The notes under the pieces were generated by a model, which ran no database searches, was not told the DNA's origin, and was given only the letters and a program-made list of their open reading frames with translations. A DNA stretch of 64,000 bases, from assembly GCA_020053735.1 (NCBI GenBank), contig JAGVMP010000006.1, forward strand, positions 32,021 to 96,020, given 5' to 3'. How positions within the stretch are numbered: the stretch's first letter is position 1; every line of letters begins with the position of its first letter. The translations under genes and the position numbers were made by a program. Source of the DNA: Pseudomonadota bacterium (GTDB lineage Bacteria; Pseudomonadota; Gammaproteobacteria; Burkholderiales; Methylophilaceae). This document shows, in pieces, positions 8,790-18,582 of the stretch.

Positions 8790-9731
8790 ATGGCAACCAG
8801 CAAAAACCAGACTCTGCCCATTGGCTACATGCTACAAGACTACATTATCACTAAAGTCTTAAGCACGGGCGGCTTTAGCTTTGTGTACTTGGCGCAAGAC
8901 ATGAACAAAAATACAGTAGCCATTAAGGAATATATGCCCACTGGCTTGGCGCTACGCGAAGAAGGTGCCACTGTGCTGCTGGGTAACGATGATGATGCTT
9001 CTACTTTTAAGCACGGCCTAAAATGTTTTTTTGAAGAAGGCTTGGCGCTGGCTAAAATTGACCACAAAAACATCGTACGTGTGACCAATTTTTTTAGAGA
9101 AAACAACACCGTTTATATGGTGATGCAGTATGAGCGCGGTAAATCGCTACAGGATTACATCCTTTCTCAACCCGAACCTGTCAACGAAAAATTTGTGCGC
9201 CGCGTGTTTAGCGAGCTACTCAATGGCTTGCGTGAAGTGCACGCGCAGAAACTGCTGCATTTAGATATTAAACCTGCCAATATTTACATTCGGCTTGACG
9301 GATCGCCGGTGTTATTAGATTTTGGTTCGGCGAGACAAACGTTGACACAAGCGCAGTCCAAACTTTCCCCCAGCTACACGCCGGGCTTTGCACCACCAGA
9401 GCAGTATTTTGAACGTAAACAATTAGGGCCTTGGAGCGATATTTACAGCGTGGGTGCCAGCATGTATTCCTGCATGATGCGTTCTGCGCCAATTGCCGCG
9501 AATTTGCGCGTCAATGAAGATCACTTGGTACCTGCGATAAAAATAGGGAAAGGTATTTATACCGAGGAGCTATTAAAAACCATCGATGGCTGCTTAAAGC
9601 TAGATTACATGCAACGGCCACAAAGCGTTTTTTCGCTGCAAAAAACCCTGTTAGAAGTCGTCAAGCCCTTGCCTATTAAAAAGCCAAGTTTGGTCAATAA
9701 AATCAAGAATGTACTCAACAAGCCACTTTAA
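8790..9731 (+). CDS. eukaryotic-like serine/threonine protein kinase
   Basis: 313-aa cytoplasmic kinase domain with little extra sequence and no membrane segment. The glycine loop is STGGFSFVY (about 26-33), the ATP-binding lysine is Lys46 in VAIKEYMP, the catalytic loop is HLDIKPANI with Asp159, and the metal motif DFGSAR follows at about 177. The usual HRD arginine is Leu, so regulation by activation-loop phosphorylation may differ. The gene lies 17 bases before a PP2C phosphatase, forming a kinase/phosphatase pair. Substrates are unknown. Confidence 0.94.
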   Translation: MATSKNQTLPIGYMLQDYIITKVLSTGGFSFVYLAQDMNKNTVAIKEYMPTGLALREEGATVLLGNDDDASTFKHGLKCFFEEGLALAKIDHKNIVRVTNFFRENNTVYMVMQYERGKSLQDYILSQPEPVNEKFVRRVFSELLNGLREVHAQKLLHLDIKPANIYIRLDGSPVLLDFGSARQTLTQAQSKLSPSYTPGFAPPEQYFERKQLGPWSDIYSVGASMYSCMMRSAPIAANLRVNEDHLVPAIKIGKGIYTEELLKTIDGCLKLDYMQRPQSVFSLQKTLLEVVKPLPIKKPSLVNKIKNVLNKPL

Positions 9732-9748
9732 GCTGACATTAAAAAATC

Positions 9749-10678
9749 ATGAAATTTACTATTTATCAAAATAGTCGCCAGGGACCAAGACCATACAACC
9801 AAGATAGGCTGGCTTACTCTTACAGCAAAGATGCGTTGTTGCTGGTGTTGGCTGATGGCATGGGCGGTCATCGTAATGGCGAAGTGGCCGCGCAACTTGC
9901 AGTAAAAACACTTACAGATGCATTTCAACGTTTGGCTGTGCCTTCACTTAGCAGTCCAGCCAAGTTTTTAATAGAACATATTCAACAAGTGCACGACATG
10001 ATTGAAAACGTGACGCAAGCTGAAGAGTTTGTAGAATCGCCGCGCACCACCATCGTCGCTGCCATTATTCAACGTGGCTATTTATGGTGTGCGCATGTTG
10101 GCGATTCGCGCTTGTATCACTTCCGTAATGGGCATTTGCTGTTTCGCACCGAAGACCACTCTGTTGTACAGTCGCTATACAAAAAAGGCATGATTACTAA
10201 AGACGAAATGGCCACGCACCCCTATAAAAACAAAATTTATAACTGCGTGGGTGGCGAAACTCCACCACAAATTGACTTGTCGGATAGGCACGAATTGCTT
10301 GAAGGTGACACCGTACTGCTGTGTACTGATGGCGTTTGGGGCGTAATAGACGACCAGCAAATTAAAGAAATTATTCAGCGCAATACCGATATTACTGCAG
10401 TGACTACCGATTTAATGGATAGCGCGGATTTTGCTAGTGACGAACGCGGTGACAACATGAGTGCGATTGGCCTGCAATGGGGCGACCGGCTTACTGGCCA
10501 AGTGGCAGTCTCAACTCAGCTGATGCCTTTGGGTGAAACGACCACCATTATGAACCCAGTGACGCAACAAGTAATAGATGGTAGTAATCCAATGGAACTA
10601 TCGGATGATGACATTGAGAACACCATCCTGGCGATTCAAAGCGCTTTAAACAAAACTCAGCAGAAACCTAAAATTTAA
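9749..10678 (+). CDS. PP2C-family serine/threonine phosphatase
   Basis: 309 aa, metal-dependent protein phosphatase. Conserved elements in order: RPYNQDR, ADGMGGH (Asp36, Gly37), RTTIVAAI, AHVGDSRLY, TEDHS, LCTDGVWG and DNMSAI, giving a complete two-metal site. It probably reverses phosphorylation by the adjacent kinase. The last 60 residues after DNMSAI are not part of the core and look flexible. Cytoplasmic. Confidence 0.94.
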   Translation: MKFTIYQNSRQGPRPYNQDRLAYSYSKDALLLVLADGMGGHRNGEVAAQLAVKTLTDAFQRLAVPSLSSPAKFLIEHIQQVHDMIENVTQAEEFVESPRTTIVAAIIQRGYLWCAHVGDSRLYHFRNGHLLFRTEDHSVVQSLYKKGMITKDEMATHPYKNKIYNCVGGETPPQIDLSDRHELLEGDTVLLCTDGVWGVIDDQQIKEIIQRNTDITAVTTDLMDSADFASDERGDNMSAIGLQWGDRLTGQVAVSTQLMPLGETTTIMNPVTQQVIDGSNPMELSDDDIENTILAIQSALNKTQQKPKI

Positions 10679-10773
10679 GTCGCCATTTATTTGATGGATT
10701 TTATTTCATAATTTATAAGGCACAGCACAATTCGCATCGCATATAATTGCCTTTTTATCAAAAAGCAAATCTC

Positions 10774-11517
10774 ATGCAAACCACTATTCACCAAACAAAT
10801 AGCCGCCCCAGCCAACGCAGCAATGATCAACTACGTAACATTGAAATTATCCGTCATTACACCAAGCATGCCGAAGGCTCGGTGTTGGTTAAGTTTGGAG
10901 ATACCCACGTTTTATGCACAGCGAGTGTTGAGGAAAAAGTCCCTGGATTTTTAAAGGGCAAAAACCAAGGCTGGGTAACAGCGGAATACGGCATGTTGCC
11001 ACGCAGCACTGGTAGTCGTATGGACAGAGAAGCGGCCAAAGGCAAGCAAAGCGGTCGTACTCAAGAGATTCAACGCTTAATTGGCCGCAGTTTGCGCGCG
11101 ATTATCGATCTTGAAAAACTGGGCGAGCGCAGCATCCACCTTGATTGCGATGTGATCCAAGCCGATGGCGGCACCCGCACCGCCAGCATTACGGGCGCCT
11201 ATGTGGCGTTGCATGATGCAGTTTCTACACTGTTAAAAAGTGGAAAAATTAGCCAAAATCCACTTAAACAAGGCGTAGCAGCGATTTCAGTGGGCGTGTA
11301 TAAAGGTGTGCCAGTACTGGATTTAGATTATATTGAGGACTCTGACTGTGACACCGACATGAATGTGGTGATGACTGCAGATGGCGGATTTGTAGAAATT
11401 CAAGGCACAGCCGAAGGTGAACCGTTTGACCGCGCCGCCATGAACAGCATGCTGGACTTGGCTGCTAGCGGCATTCACGAATTATTGGTAAAACAACAAC
11501 ACGCTTTAAACACATAA
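10774..11517 (+). CDS. rph: ribonuclease PH
   Basis: Phosphate-dependent 3'-5' exoribonuclease that trims tRNA precursors. ATG 10774 gives 247 aa beginning [21 protein letters not shown]; the track's upstream TTG start adds nine residues not expected in the family. [34 protein letters not shown] and [17 protein letters not shown] are family signatures. The sequence TATAAT at 10742-10747 is a possible -10 element. rdgB begins on the base after the stop codon. Confidence 0.96.
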   Translation: MQTTIHQTNSRPSQRSNDQLRNIEIIRHYTKHAEGSVLVKFGDTHVLCTASVEEKVPGFLKGKNQGWVTAEYGMLPRSTGSRMDREAAKGKQSGRTQEIQRLIGRSLRAIIDLEKLGERSIHLDCDVIQADGGTRTASITGAYVALHDAVSTLLKSGKISQNPLKQGVAAISVGVYKGVPVLDLDYIEDSDCDTDMNVVMTADGGFVEIQGTAEGEPFDRAAMNSMLDLAASGIHELLVKQQHALNT

Positions 11518-12111
11518 ATGTTGAATAAACTGGTGATTGCCAGCGGCAACCAAGGCAAGCTGGCAGAATTTCAAAGCTTACTAGCGCCATTAAATATTGA
11601 AGTGCTACCTCAATCGCATTTCAACGTTTCTGAAGCTGCCGAGCCACACTGTACTTTTATTGAAAACGCGCTAGCTAAAGCGCGCCATGCCAGCCTTGCC
11701 ACCCATTTACCTGCATTAGCGGATGACTCAGGTTTGTGTCTAGAAGCCTTGCCTGGCGTACCAGGCGTGCACTCGGCTTATTTTGCTGGCGAGCCTAGAA
11801 GCGATGCAAAAAATAACGCGCACTTAATGAGCGTGTTAAAGCAACACAGCAACCGCTTTGCTTATTATTATTGCTGCTTGGTGTTAGTACGCAAACATGA
11901 TGACCCGCAACCCTTGATAGCAGAAGGCGTTTGGGCAGGGTCGATTTTAAAAAAACCGCGCGGCGCGGGTGGCTTTGGTTATGACCCGATTTTTTTAGAT
12001 AGCATTACGGGAAAATCCGCCGCAGAACTGACGCCAGAGCTTAAAAATAAACTCAGCCACCGTGGTAAAGCGATGCGTAAGATGCTGCAACTCATTCAAC
12101 AATTAAACTAA
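11518..12111 (+). CDS. rdgB: XTP/dITP pyrophosphatase (non-canonical purine NTP hydrolase)
   Basis: Hydrolyses ITP, dITP and XTP to monophosphates, cleaning the nucleotide pool. 197 aa, beginning KLVIASGNQGKLAEF; conserved ADDSGLCLEALPGVPGVHSAYFAG and GAGGFGYDPIF are visible. The start codon abuts the rph stop codon, so the two are translationally linked. Confidence 0.96.
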   Translation: MLNKLVIASGNQGKLAEFQSLLAPLNIEVLPQSHFNVSEAAEPHCTFIENALAKARHASLATHLPALADDSGLCLEALPGVPGVHSAYFAGEPRSDAKNNAHLMSVLKQHSNRFAYYYCCLVLVRKHDDPQPLIAEGVWAGSILKKPRGAGGFGYDPIFLDSITGKSAAELTPELKNKLSHRGKAMRKMLQLIQQLN

Positions 12112-12178
12112 GATATATTTAACCTAGTCACATTTAACCAAGACTAGTCATAATTTAACCAAGAGATAATTAACTAAG
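12103..12178. repeat. cluster of degenerate TTTAACCAAG direct repeats
   Basis: Five related 10-mers (TTAAACTAAG, TTTAACCTAG, TTTAACCAAG, TTTAACCAAG, ATTAACTAAG) begin at about 12103, 12118, 12133, 12154 and 12169, so mostly at 15-base steps with one of 21. They overlap the end of rdgB and fill the gap before the 74-aa gene. They could bind a regulator or be decayed tandem repeats. Confidence 0.45.
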
Positions 12179-12187
12179 ACGTATTTT

Positions 12188-12412
12188 ATGAAACCATTAC
12201 CGATTTGGGTGCGCAATGACGACAGTATTGTTGCCTGCACTGAAAAAATTAAAGTCATGCGCGAAAACTTTGAAGAGCTGCGCCAACTCGCACAAGATGC
12301 ATTTGAGGATGGCATACTGATGGAAGTGAGTGAGACACAAATGCGCGAGGTATTGCATCATTTTGTGGATGCGCTCATCAACCCTTACCCACAAGACAAG
12401 ATTAAGCATTGA
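12188..12412 (+). CDS. hypothetical 74-aa protein
   Basis: Small soluble protein beginning MKPLPIWVRNDDSIVACTEKIKVMRENFEELRQLAQDAFEDGILM, predicted largely helical and acidic, with no signal peptide or membrane segment. I do not recognise the family. It lies between rdgB and a diguanylate cyclase gene, 15 bases before the latter, so it may share a transcript with it. The preceding gap carries short direct repeats. Reading-frame integrity and its operon-like position support it as a real gene. Confidence 0.65.
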   Translation: MKPLPIWVRNDDSIVACTEKIKVMRENFEELRQLAQDAFEDGILMEVSETQMREVLHHFVDALINPYPQDKIKH

Positions 12413-12427
12413 ACAAGCGAACGTAAA

Positions 12428-13369
12428 ATGACTAACACCATAAATGATCTAAATGCTGATAGCGAAGTCTATAAAACGCTTTTAGAGTCCACCAAAGCTA
12501 TTCCATGGAAAATTGACTGGTCTACCATGAAATTTAGTTACATTGGACCACAAATCGAAAGTTTACTTGGCTGGTCACCCGCCAGCTGGCAAACTGCAAA
12601 TGATTGGATAGAGCGCATGCACCCTGATGATAGAGAGCGAGTGTCCAGCTTTTGCATTGCGCAATCCAAGGCGGGGGTTGATCACGAAGCAGATTATCGC
12701 GCACTCACAAAAGATAATCGCGCGGTATGGATACGCGATGTGGTGCATGTGGTGCGCAACGAAAATGGCGAAGTAGATTCTTTAATTGGCTTTATGTTTG
12801 ATATTGGTGAACGTAAAAAAGCCGAAGAAAAACTGATGCGACTGCAAAAAGAGTTGGAAGAGCTTTCTTACAGAGATGGCCTCACTGGGGTATTCAATCG
12901 ACGTATGTTTGATTCTGTTTTAGAAGCAGAATGGGCGAATGCACAATACAATCGCCAACCACTTTCACTGATTTTGTTAGATATTGATTATTTTAAGCAA
13001 TATAACGACCATTATGGCCATATTCAAGGTGATGATTGCTTGAAACTCATCGGCAAAACTTTAAGCGCAGCTGGCACCAGAACGCGCGATTTTTTTGCCC
13101 GCTTTGGTGGAGAAGAGTTTGTATTGGTGCTACCAGAAACAGATGAAAAAGCTGCGCTCGTAGTCGCTGAACGCTGTCGTGAGCTAATTTTTAAGGCACA
13201 AATTTCGCACGAAAAGTCTCAAGTCAACCCATATATTACCGTCAGTATTGGTATTGGCACCATCACGCCAACCCAGCAAGATAAGTCACTCGCGTTTATT
13301 AAAAAAGTAGACAAACGGCTATATCAGGCCAAGAAAAATGGCAGAAACTGTATTGTAGAAGCGAATTAA
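12428..13369 (+). CDS. PAS-GGDEF diguanylate cyclase
   Basis: 313 aa, cytoplasmic, no membrane segment. A PAS domain (about residues 15-130; WIERMHPDDRERV and GFMFDIGERKKAEE are typical) is joined by a short coiled coil to a GGDEF domain (about 150-312). The active site GGEEF at 227-231 is intact, and RTRD at 218-221 is a product-inhibition I-site with the correct 5-residue spacing. It should make cyclic-di-GMP from GTP under PAS control; the sensed signal is unknown. Confidence 0.95.
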   Translation: MTNTINDLNADSEVYKTLLESTKAIPWKIDWSTMKFSYIGPQIESLLGWSPASWQTANDWIERMHPDDRERVSSFCIAQSKAGVDHEADYRALTKDNRAVWIRDVVHVVRNENGEVDSLIGFMFDIGERKKAEEKLMRLQKELEELSYRDGLTGVFNRRMFDSVLEAEWANAQYNRQPLSLILLDIDYFKQYNDHYGHIQGDDCLKLIGKTLSAAGTRTRDFFARFGGEEFVLVLPETDEKAALVVAERCRELIFKAQISHEKSQVNPYITVSIGIGTITPTQQDKSLAFIKKVDKRLYQAKKNGRNCIVEAN

Positions 13370-13388
13370 TGTCGAGTTGCCGTTCTAC

Positions 13389-14624
13389 ATGATTCCAATT
13401 TATCCCGTCAACGATTTTAAAGTCATCAACACCCGCGCACCCGTTTTAGGTGAAGCCACGTTATCTGGCTTAAAAAATCCACCGCCCTTGTCTTTGTATA
13501 TTCATATTCCATGGTGTGTTAAAAAGTGCCCATATTGCGATTTTAATTCGCACGAAAGCAAGCTAGCGATTCCTGAAAAGCGCTATGTGGCGGCCTTAAT
13601 TAAAGACCTAGAACAATCTGTGCCACGCGTATATGGACGAAAGATCAAAAGCGTGTTTTTTGGTGGTGGGACGCCTAGTCTTTTTAGTGCGGAATCCATC
13701 GATGAAATTTTAAGCGCGGTGCGCATGCTCACCCCTTTAGAATATGGCGCTGAAATTACGCTGGAAGCGAATCCTGGAACTCTTGGTGCAAAAATACAGG
13801 ATACCGCTCATTTTCAAGGTTATAAGCAGGCTGGGGTCAACCGTATTTCACTCGGTATACAAAGTTTTAATGCCGATTATTTGAAGGCACTTGGCCGCAT
13901 TCACGATGACAAGCAAGCAATTCAAGCAGCCGAGTTAGCCTTGAAAACATTTGAGCGCGTCAATTTAGACGTGATGTATGCGCTGCCTAACCAAAGCCTA
14001 GAACATGCGCTACAAGATGCAAGGCAAGCAGTCGCGCTTAACCCAGACCATCTGTCTTTTTACCACCTGACTTTAGAACCCAACACGCCCTTCCACCGCA
14101 CGCCGCCTAGCCTGCCCAGTGATGATGTCAGTGCAGATATGCAAGATCAGATTGAAGTTTTGCTGGCTGACCATGGCTATGAACATTATGAAACATCGGC
14201 TTTTTGCAAACCGAATAGCCAGTCACGGCACAATCTCAATTATTGGCAATTTGGCGATTATTTGGGCATTGGTGCGGGTGCGCATTCCAAGCTAAGTTTT
14301 CATGACAAAATTACCCGTGAAACGCGCCACAAACATCCCAAAGCATTTATGGAAAATGCTGAAAACGGCAGCGCTGTGGACAACACTTGGACGATAGAAA
14401 AGTCTGATTTAGGCTTTGAATTTATGATGAACGCACTACGATTAACCAATGGTTTTGAAACAAAGCTTTTTCACGAGCGTACAGGCATGCCTTGGCAAGC
14501 AATATCCACGCGGGTTGCAGAGGCCCTTAAAAAAGGCTTAATTACACAAGATTTAAATCGACTGCAACCCACCTTGCTGGGTCAGCGCTACTTAAATAAC
14601 TTGCTGGAGCTGTTTTTAATTTAG
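13389..14624 (+). CDS. hemW: radical SAM haem chaperone HemW
   Basis: HemN-like radical SAM protein now regarded as a haem-trafficking factor rather than a coproporphyrinogen oxidase. The motif CVKKCPYCDF (CxxxCxxC with the Tyr before the last Cys) near the N-terminus lacks the extra following Cys of true HemN. GGGTPSLF and GIQSFN are also family signatures. I prefer ATG 13389 over the TTG at 13377. The order rph-rdgB-hemW is common in Betaproteobacteria; here a cyclase and a small gene are inserted. Confidence 0.93.
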   Translation: MIPIYPVNDFKVINTRAPVLGEATLSGLKNPPPLSLYIHIPWCVKKCPYCDFNSHESKLAIPEKRYVAALIKDLEQSVPRVYGRKIKSVFFGGGTPSLFSAESIDEILSAVRMLTPLEYGAEITLEANPGTLGAKIQDTAHFQGYKQAGVNRISLGIQSFNADYLKALGRIHDDKQAIQAAELALKTFERVNLDVMYALPNQSLEHALQDARQAVALNPDHLSFYHLTLEPNTPFHRTPPSLPSDDVSADMQDQIEVLLADHGYEHYETSAFCKPNSQSRHNLNYWQFGDYLGIGAGAHSKLSFHDKITRETRHKHPKAFMENAENGSAVDNTWTIEKSDLGFEFMMNALRLTNGFETKLFHERTGMPWQAISTRVAEALKKGLITQDLNRLQPTLLGQRYLNNLLELFLI

Positions 14625-14649
14625 GCTGGCTAAACTAGTCTAGCTTAAA

Positions 14650-16083
14650 CTAAACTAGGAGCTCTTTGCGCGTATCGAGTAAGGCAATCAACATTAAAAT
14701 CTCGCTTACCACCGCTTTGCCAAAGCCGGCACGCTCGCCTCCGCGGTTATCGGTAATCAGATCACGCAAATAAGCAGTGGCTAATTCGCCTGGCCACACC
14801 CCACAAAGCTGCTCCATAATATGTGGGAACTCTTCTAAGCTTTCTGGCACGACCATTACCGTATTCACTGCCGCTTCCTTTTCGTGCCACACCGGCGTCA
14901 TCACATTAAAAGTGAGATGCATACTTTCTGCATACGTCTCAAATTGATCTTTTAAATTAAGTTTTCTAAACACTTCCAGCAAATACAACCAATGGTTAAT
15001 CGAGGCTTTTGGCTGCGACTCTATGGTCATTTTTAGATGCGCTATCGCATCTGTACCACGATTGACGCTCATCAACAATTTAGCCTCTTCTAGTGTTGAG
15101 TTCAACCTTGATTCCACCTCTTTCGCTGCCTGCTGTTGCAGGATGACTTCTGGACTGTCTTCTTTTGGTGGATTGGTTTTTTCAAAATAACCACTAAAAT
15201 CAGTGACCGTGTTTTGCATTTTGCTGGCAGTAAAACTGAACTTTTCAAACATATGCCCACGATATTTTTTAAGCGCAAAAGCGCCTAATAGCAACAAGCC
15301 TACTATAGCCAGTGCAGCTTTTACTAAATCCATATTCAGGTTATCAATGAAAGAAGTTTCAGCTGGCGAAACTTGCATAGCCTCTGACACTGGCGTTTGC
15401 TTAATCTCTTGATTTAAGTTTTTAAATACTTTTTTAGAAGGCTGCGTAGCGGCTGGTTCTGCTGCTGGTTCTGCCGCTAGGTTGTTTTGATTGGCTACGG
15501 GCGGCTCAATATTTACTGAATCAGCATTGGGTAAGTTAAGCGTTTTGTCAAAAATCAATTTCAGATCATCTAGCTTGGCCTGTAACACCACTATTTTTTC
15601 GTTTAGTTTTGATAGCTGCTCTTTTAAAAAAGCATTTTTATTGACTAACTCTTTATACTCTTGCTGCAGTTTTTCTGGCACTAGCTGTATCACCCGCTTC
15701 AGGCCATAGCTCATTGTTAAGGTTTGCTTGTTAGATTTATTGCTAGCTTTGACGGCGCTTTTAGAAAGCGATTTAAGTGTTGGAATGACCAATAAAGTGG
15801 GCGCATCAAAACGTGCTGACGCCTTGAGTTGAGATTGCGTATCCGCATTTAAACGCAAAGTTTTGGCCACAAATTGCTGTTGCATGGCACGATTTTTTGG
15901 GTAAAACATGCGCGCAAGGTCGTTCACACTTTCGCCTGGCAACATCGGCCACGTCATGCTGCTAGCGGTTTCCTGCTCAGAGACCATGCTAGTATCTATC
16001 AGCAACGCATCCTCTGCGCTGGCCACAAAACTACTGCCAAACATCAGCGCAAGCAATCCGATAAGATAAAAAGCGCGCCTCAA
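14650..16083 (-). CDS. FimV-like membrane protein with LysM-like and coiled-coil regions
   Basis: 477 aa. A signal peptide (RRAFYLIGLLALMFGSSFVASA) precedes a periplasmic LysM-like stretch (MLPGESVNDLARMFYP), a coiled coil (about 140-180, LKEQLSKLNEKIVVLQAKLDDL), a proline/alanine-rich linker, one membrane helix (ALAIVGLLLLGAFALKKY) and a cytoplasmic helical region with TPR-like features. This layout is that of FimV/HubP polar organisers linked to type IV pili, though sequence identity cannot be judged. The start appears to be TTG, 6 bases after the argH stop on the same strand. Confidence 0.65.
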   Translation of the reverse strand: MRRAFYLIGLLALMFGSSFVASAEDALLIDTSMVSEQETASSMTWPMLPGESVNDLARMFYPKNRAMQQQFVAKTLRLNADTQSQLKASARFDAPTLLVIPTLKSLSKSAVKASNKSNKQTLTMSYGLKRVIQLVPEKLQQEYKELVNKNAFLKEQLSKLNEKIVVLQAKLDDLKLIFDKTLNLPNADSVNIEPPVANQNNLAAEPAAEPAATQPSKKVFKNLNQEIKQTPVSEAMQVSPAETSFIDNLNMDLVKAALAIVGLLLLGAFALKKYRGHMFEKFSFTASKMQNTVTDFSGYFEKTNPPKEDSPEVILQQQAAKEVESRLNSTLEEAKLLMSVNRGTDAIAHLKMTIESQPKASINHWLYLLEVFRKLNLKDQFETYAESMHLTFNVMTPVWHEKEAAVNTVMVVPESLEEFPHIMEQLCGVWPGELATAYLRDLITDNRGGERAGFGKAVVSEILMLIALLDTRKELLV

Positions 16084-16089
16084 GATAGA

Positions 16090-17487
16090 TTAACTTAACA
16101 ACTTACGCGCACGTGCAATTGCTAGTTTAACTTGGGTAGGCGCGGTGCCGCCAATGTGGTTACGGCTAGCAACAGATCCTTCTAGGGTCAGTACTTGATA
16201 CACATCTTCGTTAATCATGGCGCTAAATTTTTGCAATTCACTCAAAGGCAAATCGGCCAAATCACAGCCTTGTTGCACGCCGTGTTTCACTGCCAACGCG
16301 ACCACTTCATGTGCGTCTCTAAAAGCCATGCCTTTTTTCACCAAATAATCAGCTAAATCGGTAGCTGTAGCAAACCCTTCAAGTGCGGCTTGCCGCATAT
16401 TGGTTTTATTCACGGCAATGCCGCGCAGCATGTCCGCATAAATCGCCAGCGTCACCAACACCGTATCCGCCGTATCAAATAGCGGCTCTTTATCTTCTTG
16501 ATTATCTTTGTTGTAGGCCAGCGGCTGACCTTTCATCAAGGTCAGCAAAGCGACCAAGTGACCATTCACGCGCCCCGTTTTACCGCGCACCAGTTCTGGT
16601 ACATCGGGATTTTTCTTTTGCGGCATAATGGATGAGCCAGTACAAAACCTGTCGGCGATATCAATAAATGCAAATCTTGGGCTAGACCATAAAATCAGCT
16701 CCTCAGAAAAACGGGATAAATGCGTCATCAAAATAGCACTGGCGGCGCTAAACTCTATGGCAAAATCTTTATCGGAAACCGCATCTAGTGAGTTCTCACA
16801 CACGCCATCAAAGCCTAATGTTTTCGCCACCATGTCGCGATCTATCGGGTAACTGGTACCTGCCAGTGCGGCAGCGCCCAGTGGCAAATGATTGATGCGT
16901 TTTCTACAATCTGCAAACCGTGCAGCATCCCGCTTTAGCATCTCAAAATAAGCCATTAAATGGTGACCAAAGGTTACGGGTTGTGCGACCTGTAGATGCG
17001 TGAAACCTGGCATGATAGTGTCAGCATGCTGTTCAGCTAAATCTAAAATACTCAATTGCAGATTTTTAATGCCCACCAAGATGTCATCTGTAGTGGCACG
17101 CAACCATAGCCGTACATCTGTTGCTACTTGGTCATTCCTGGAGCGGCCAGTATGTAAGCGCTTACCTGCATCACCAATTTTGTCGGTAAGGCGCTTTTCT
17201 ATATTCAAATGCACATCTTCTAAATCTAGCAACCATTCAAAGGTGCCGGCTTGAATCTCAGCCAAAATTTCAGCCAAGCCTTTTTCGATGGCGGCAACAT
17301 CATTTTTGCTAATGATGTCTTGCTGACCCAACATGTGTGCATGTGCAAGCGACCCCTGAATGTCGAATTCAGCTAAGCGTTTATCAAAATTGACTGATGC
17401 GGTGTATTTTTTTACCAGCTCTGCTACTGGTTCGCTGAAGCGTCCAGACCAACTTTTTTGTTTATTATCTAATGAATTATTTGACAC
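16090..17487 (-). CDS. argH: argininosuccinate lyase
   Basis: Final step of arginine synthesis: splits argininosuccinate into arginine and fumarate. 465 aa, with the fumarase-superfamily signature [12 protein letters not shown], the N-terminal [10 protein letters not shown], and [12 protein letters not shown]. The start is GTG 17487. It is divergent from the AlgZ-type kinase gene, matching the argH/algZ/algR/hemC/hemD neighbourhood known in Pseudomonas. Confidence 0.97.
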   Translation of the reverse strand: MSNNSLDNKQKSWSGRFSEPVAELVKKYTASVNFDKRLAEFDIQGSLAHAHMLGQQDIISKNDVAAIEKGLAEILAEIQAGTFEWLLDLEDVHLNIEKRLTDKIGDAGKRLHTGRSRNDQVATDVRLWLRATTDDILVGIKNLQLSILDLAEQHADTIMPGFTHLQVAQPVTFGHHLMAYFEMLKRDAARFADCRKRINHLPLGAAALAGTSYPIDRDMVAKTLGFDGVCENSLDAVSDKDFAIEFSAASAILMTHLSRFSEELILWSSPRFAFIDIADRFCTGSSIMPQKKNPDVPELVRGKTGRVNGHLVALLTLMKGQPLAYNKDNQEDKEPLFDTADTVLVTLAIYADMLRGIAVNKTNMRQAALEGFATATDLADYLVKKGMAFRDAHEVVALAVKHGVQQGCDLADLPLSELQKFSAMINEDVYQVLTLEGSVASRNHIGGTAPTQVKLAIARARKLLS

Positions 17488-17574
17488 GCTGTTTCGCTTT
17501 AATTTTAATGTTTAATTGTAAAAATTACGTTAATAATAATATACTTAACGCAATATTATAACCAAGTATACGCT

Positions 17575-18579
17575 GTGCGCAAAAATAGTCGGCTACCTAA
17601 CTTTCAAAATCTTGGCATTCAGCTACGAATATTGCTGATTGTGAACATATTAGCAACAATGGCCGCTATTTTACTTAGCCAAAATTTAGCTGATTTTTTA
17701 CCCTTGCTGGCACAATTATCAGCTTTGGTTCAGCCAGTGTTGCTACTCAGCATGTTAGGTTTATATATGTTACAGCCACTGCTAGTTAAGTTTAAATATT
17801 GGCAAGGCGTGGCACTGATTATTTTGTTAGAAATAAGCTTCACTTGGCTGGTGTTTCGCTTCATTAATCAATTATTCGCGTTTAATAACGGTCCAGAAAT
17901 CTTCCGCGCTTGCTTGCTCACAGCCATTGTGACGGCCATTGTGATGTATTATTTTTACTTGCAAGAACGTGCGTATTCGCCTGCAATTGCCGAGGCGCGA
18001 TTGCAAGCATTGCAAGCGCGCATACGCCCCCATTTTTTGTTTAACAGCATTAACGCAGTACTATCGCTGATTCGTAGCCAACCCAAGCGGGCCGAAACTG
18101 CGCTTGAAGACATGGCGGATTTATTTCGTGTGCTGATGAGTGAAAACCGAGATTTGGTGCCACTGGCGGAAGAAATAAGCTTATGCCACAAATATTTAGA
18201 TTTAGAAAAATTACGGCTAGAAGATAGACTTAAAATCACTTGGCAAATAGATGATATGCCATCGGACGCCATGATACCGCCGCTGATTCTACAGCCCTTG
18301 TTAGAAAATGCGGTGTACCACGGCATTGAGCCTTTGCCTGAAGGCGGTGAGGTAGTGGTCAGCGTCTATACAAAGCTTAAAGAGCTAAACATTACCATCA
18401 GTAACCCTTACGCACCGCAAAACGACAAACATGCAGGCAATAAAATGGCCATGAAAAACATTAAAGAGCGCCTAAAACTGCATTTTGATTTAGAAAGCTC
18501 ACTCAAAACCGAAAGCAAAAATAACCGCTATTATGTGCACATTCGCATGCCTGCAAAAATTAAACTTTATGATACTTAA
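17575..18579 (+). CDS. AlgZ/LytS-type sensor histidine kinase
   Basis: 334 aa with a GTG start. Four membrane helices fill the first 145 residues with short loops, so it likely senses within the membrane. The His_kinase domain has the acceptor region RPHFLFNSINAVLSLI and the ATPase segment PPLILQPLLENAVYHGIEPL, typical of LytS/YehU/FimS kinases. It is followed 3 bases later by its response regulator. In Pseudomonas the equivalent pair controls alginate and type IV pili; the role here is unknown. Confidence 0.92.
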   Translation: MRKNSRLPNFQNLGIQLRILLIVNILATMAAILLSQNLADFLPLLAQLSALVQPVLLLSMLGLYMLQPLLVKFKYWQGVALIILLEISFTWLVFRFINQLFAFNNGPEIFRACLLTAIVTAIVMYYFYLQERAYSPAIAEARLQALQARIRPHFLFNSINAVLSLIRSQPKRAETALEDMADLFRVLMSENRDLVPLAEEISLCHKYLDLEKLRLEDRLKITWQIDDMPSDAMIPPLILQPLLENAVYHGIEPLPEGGEVVVSVYTKLKELNITISNPYAPQNDKHAGNKMAMKNIKERLKLHFDLESSLKTESKNNRYYVHIRMPAKIKLYDT

Positions 18580-18582
18580 GCT

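Noticed and set aside
12197-12409. 70-aa minus-strand ORF opposite the 74-aa gene
   Set aside because: Exact antisense shadow; the plus frame has better operon context.
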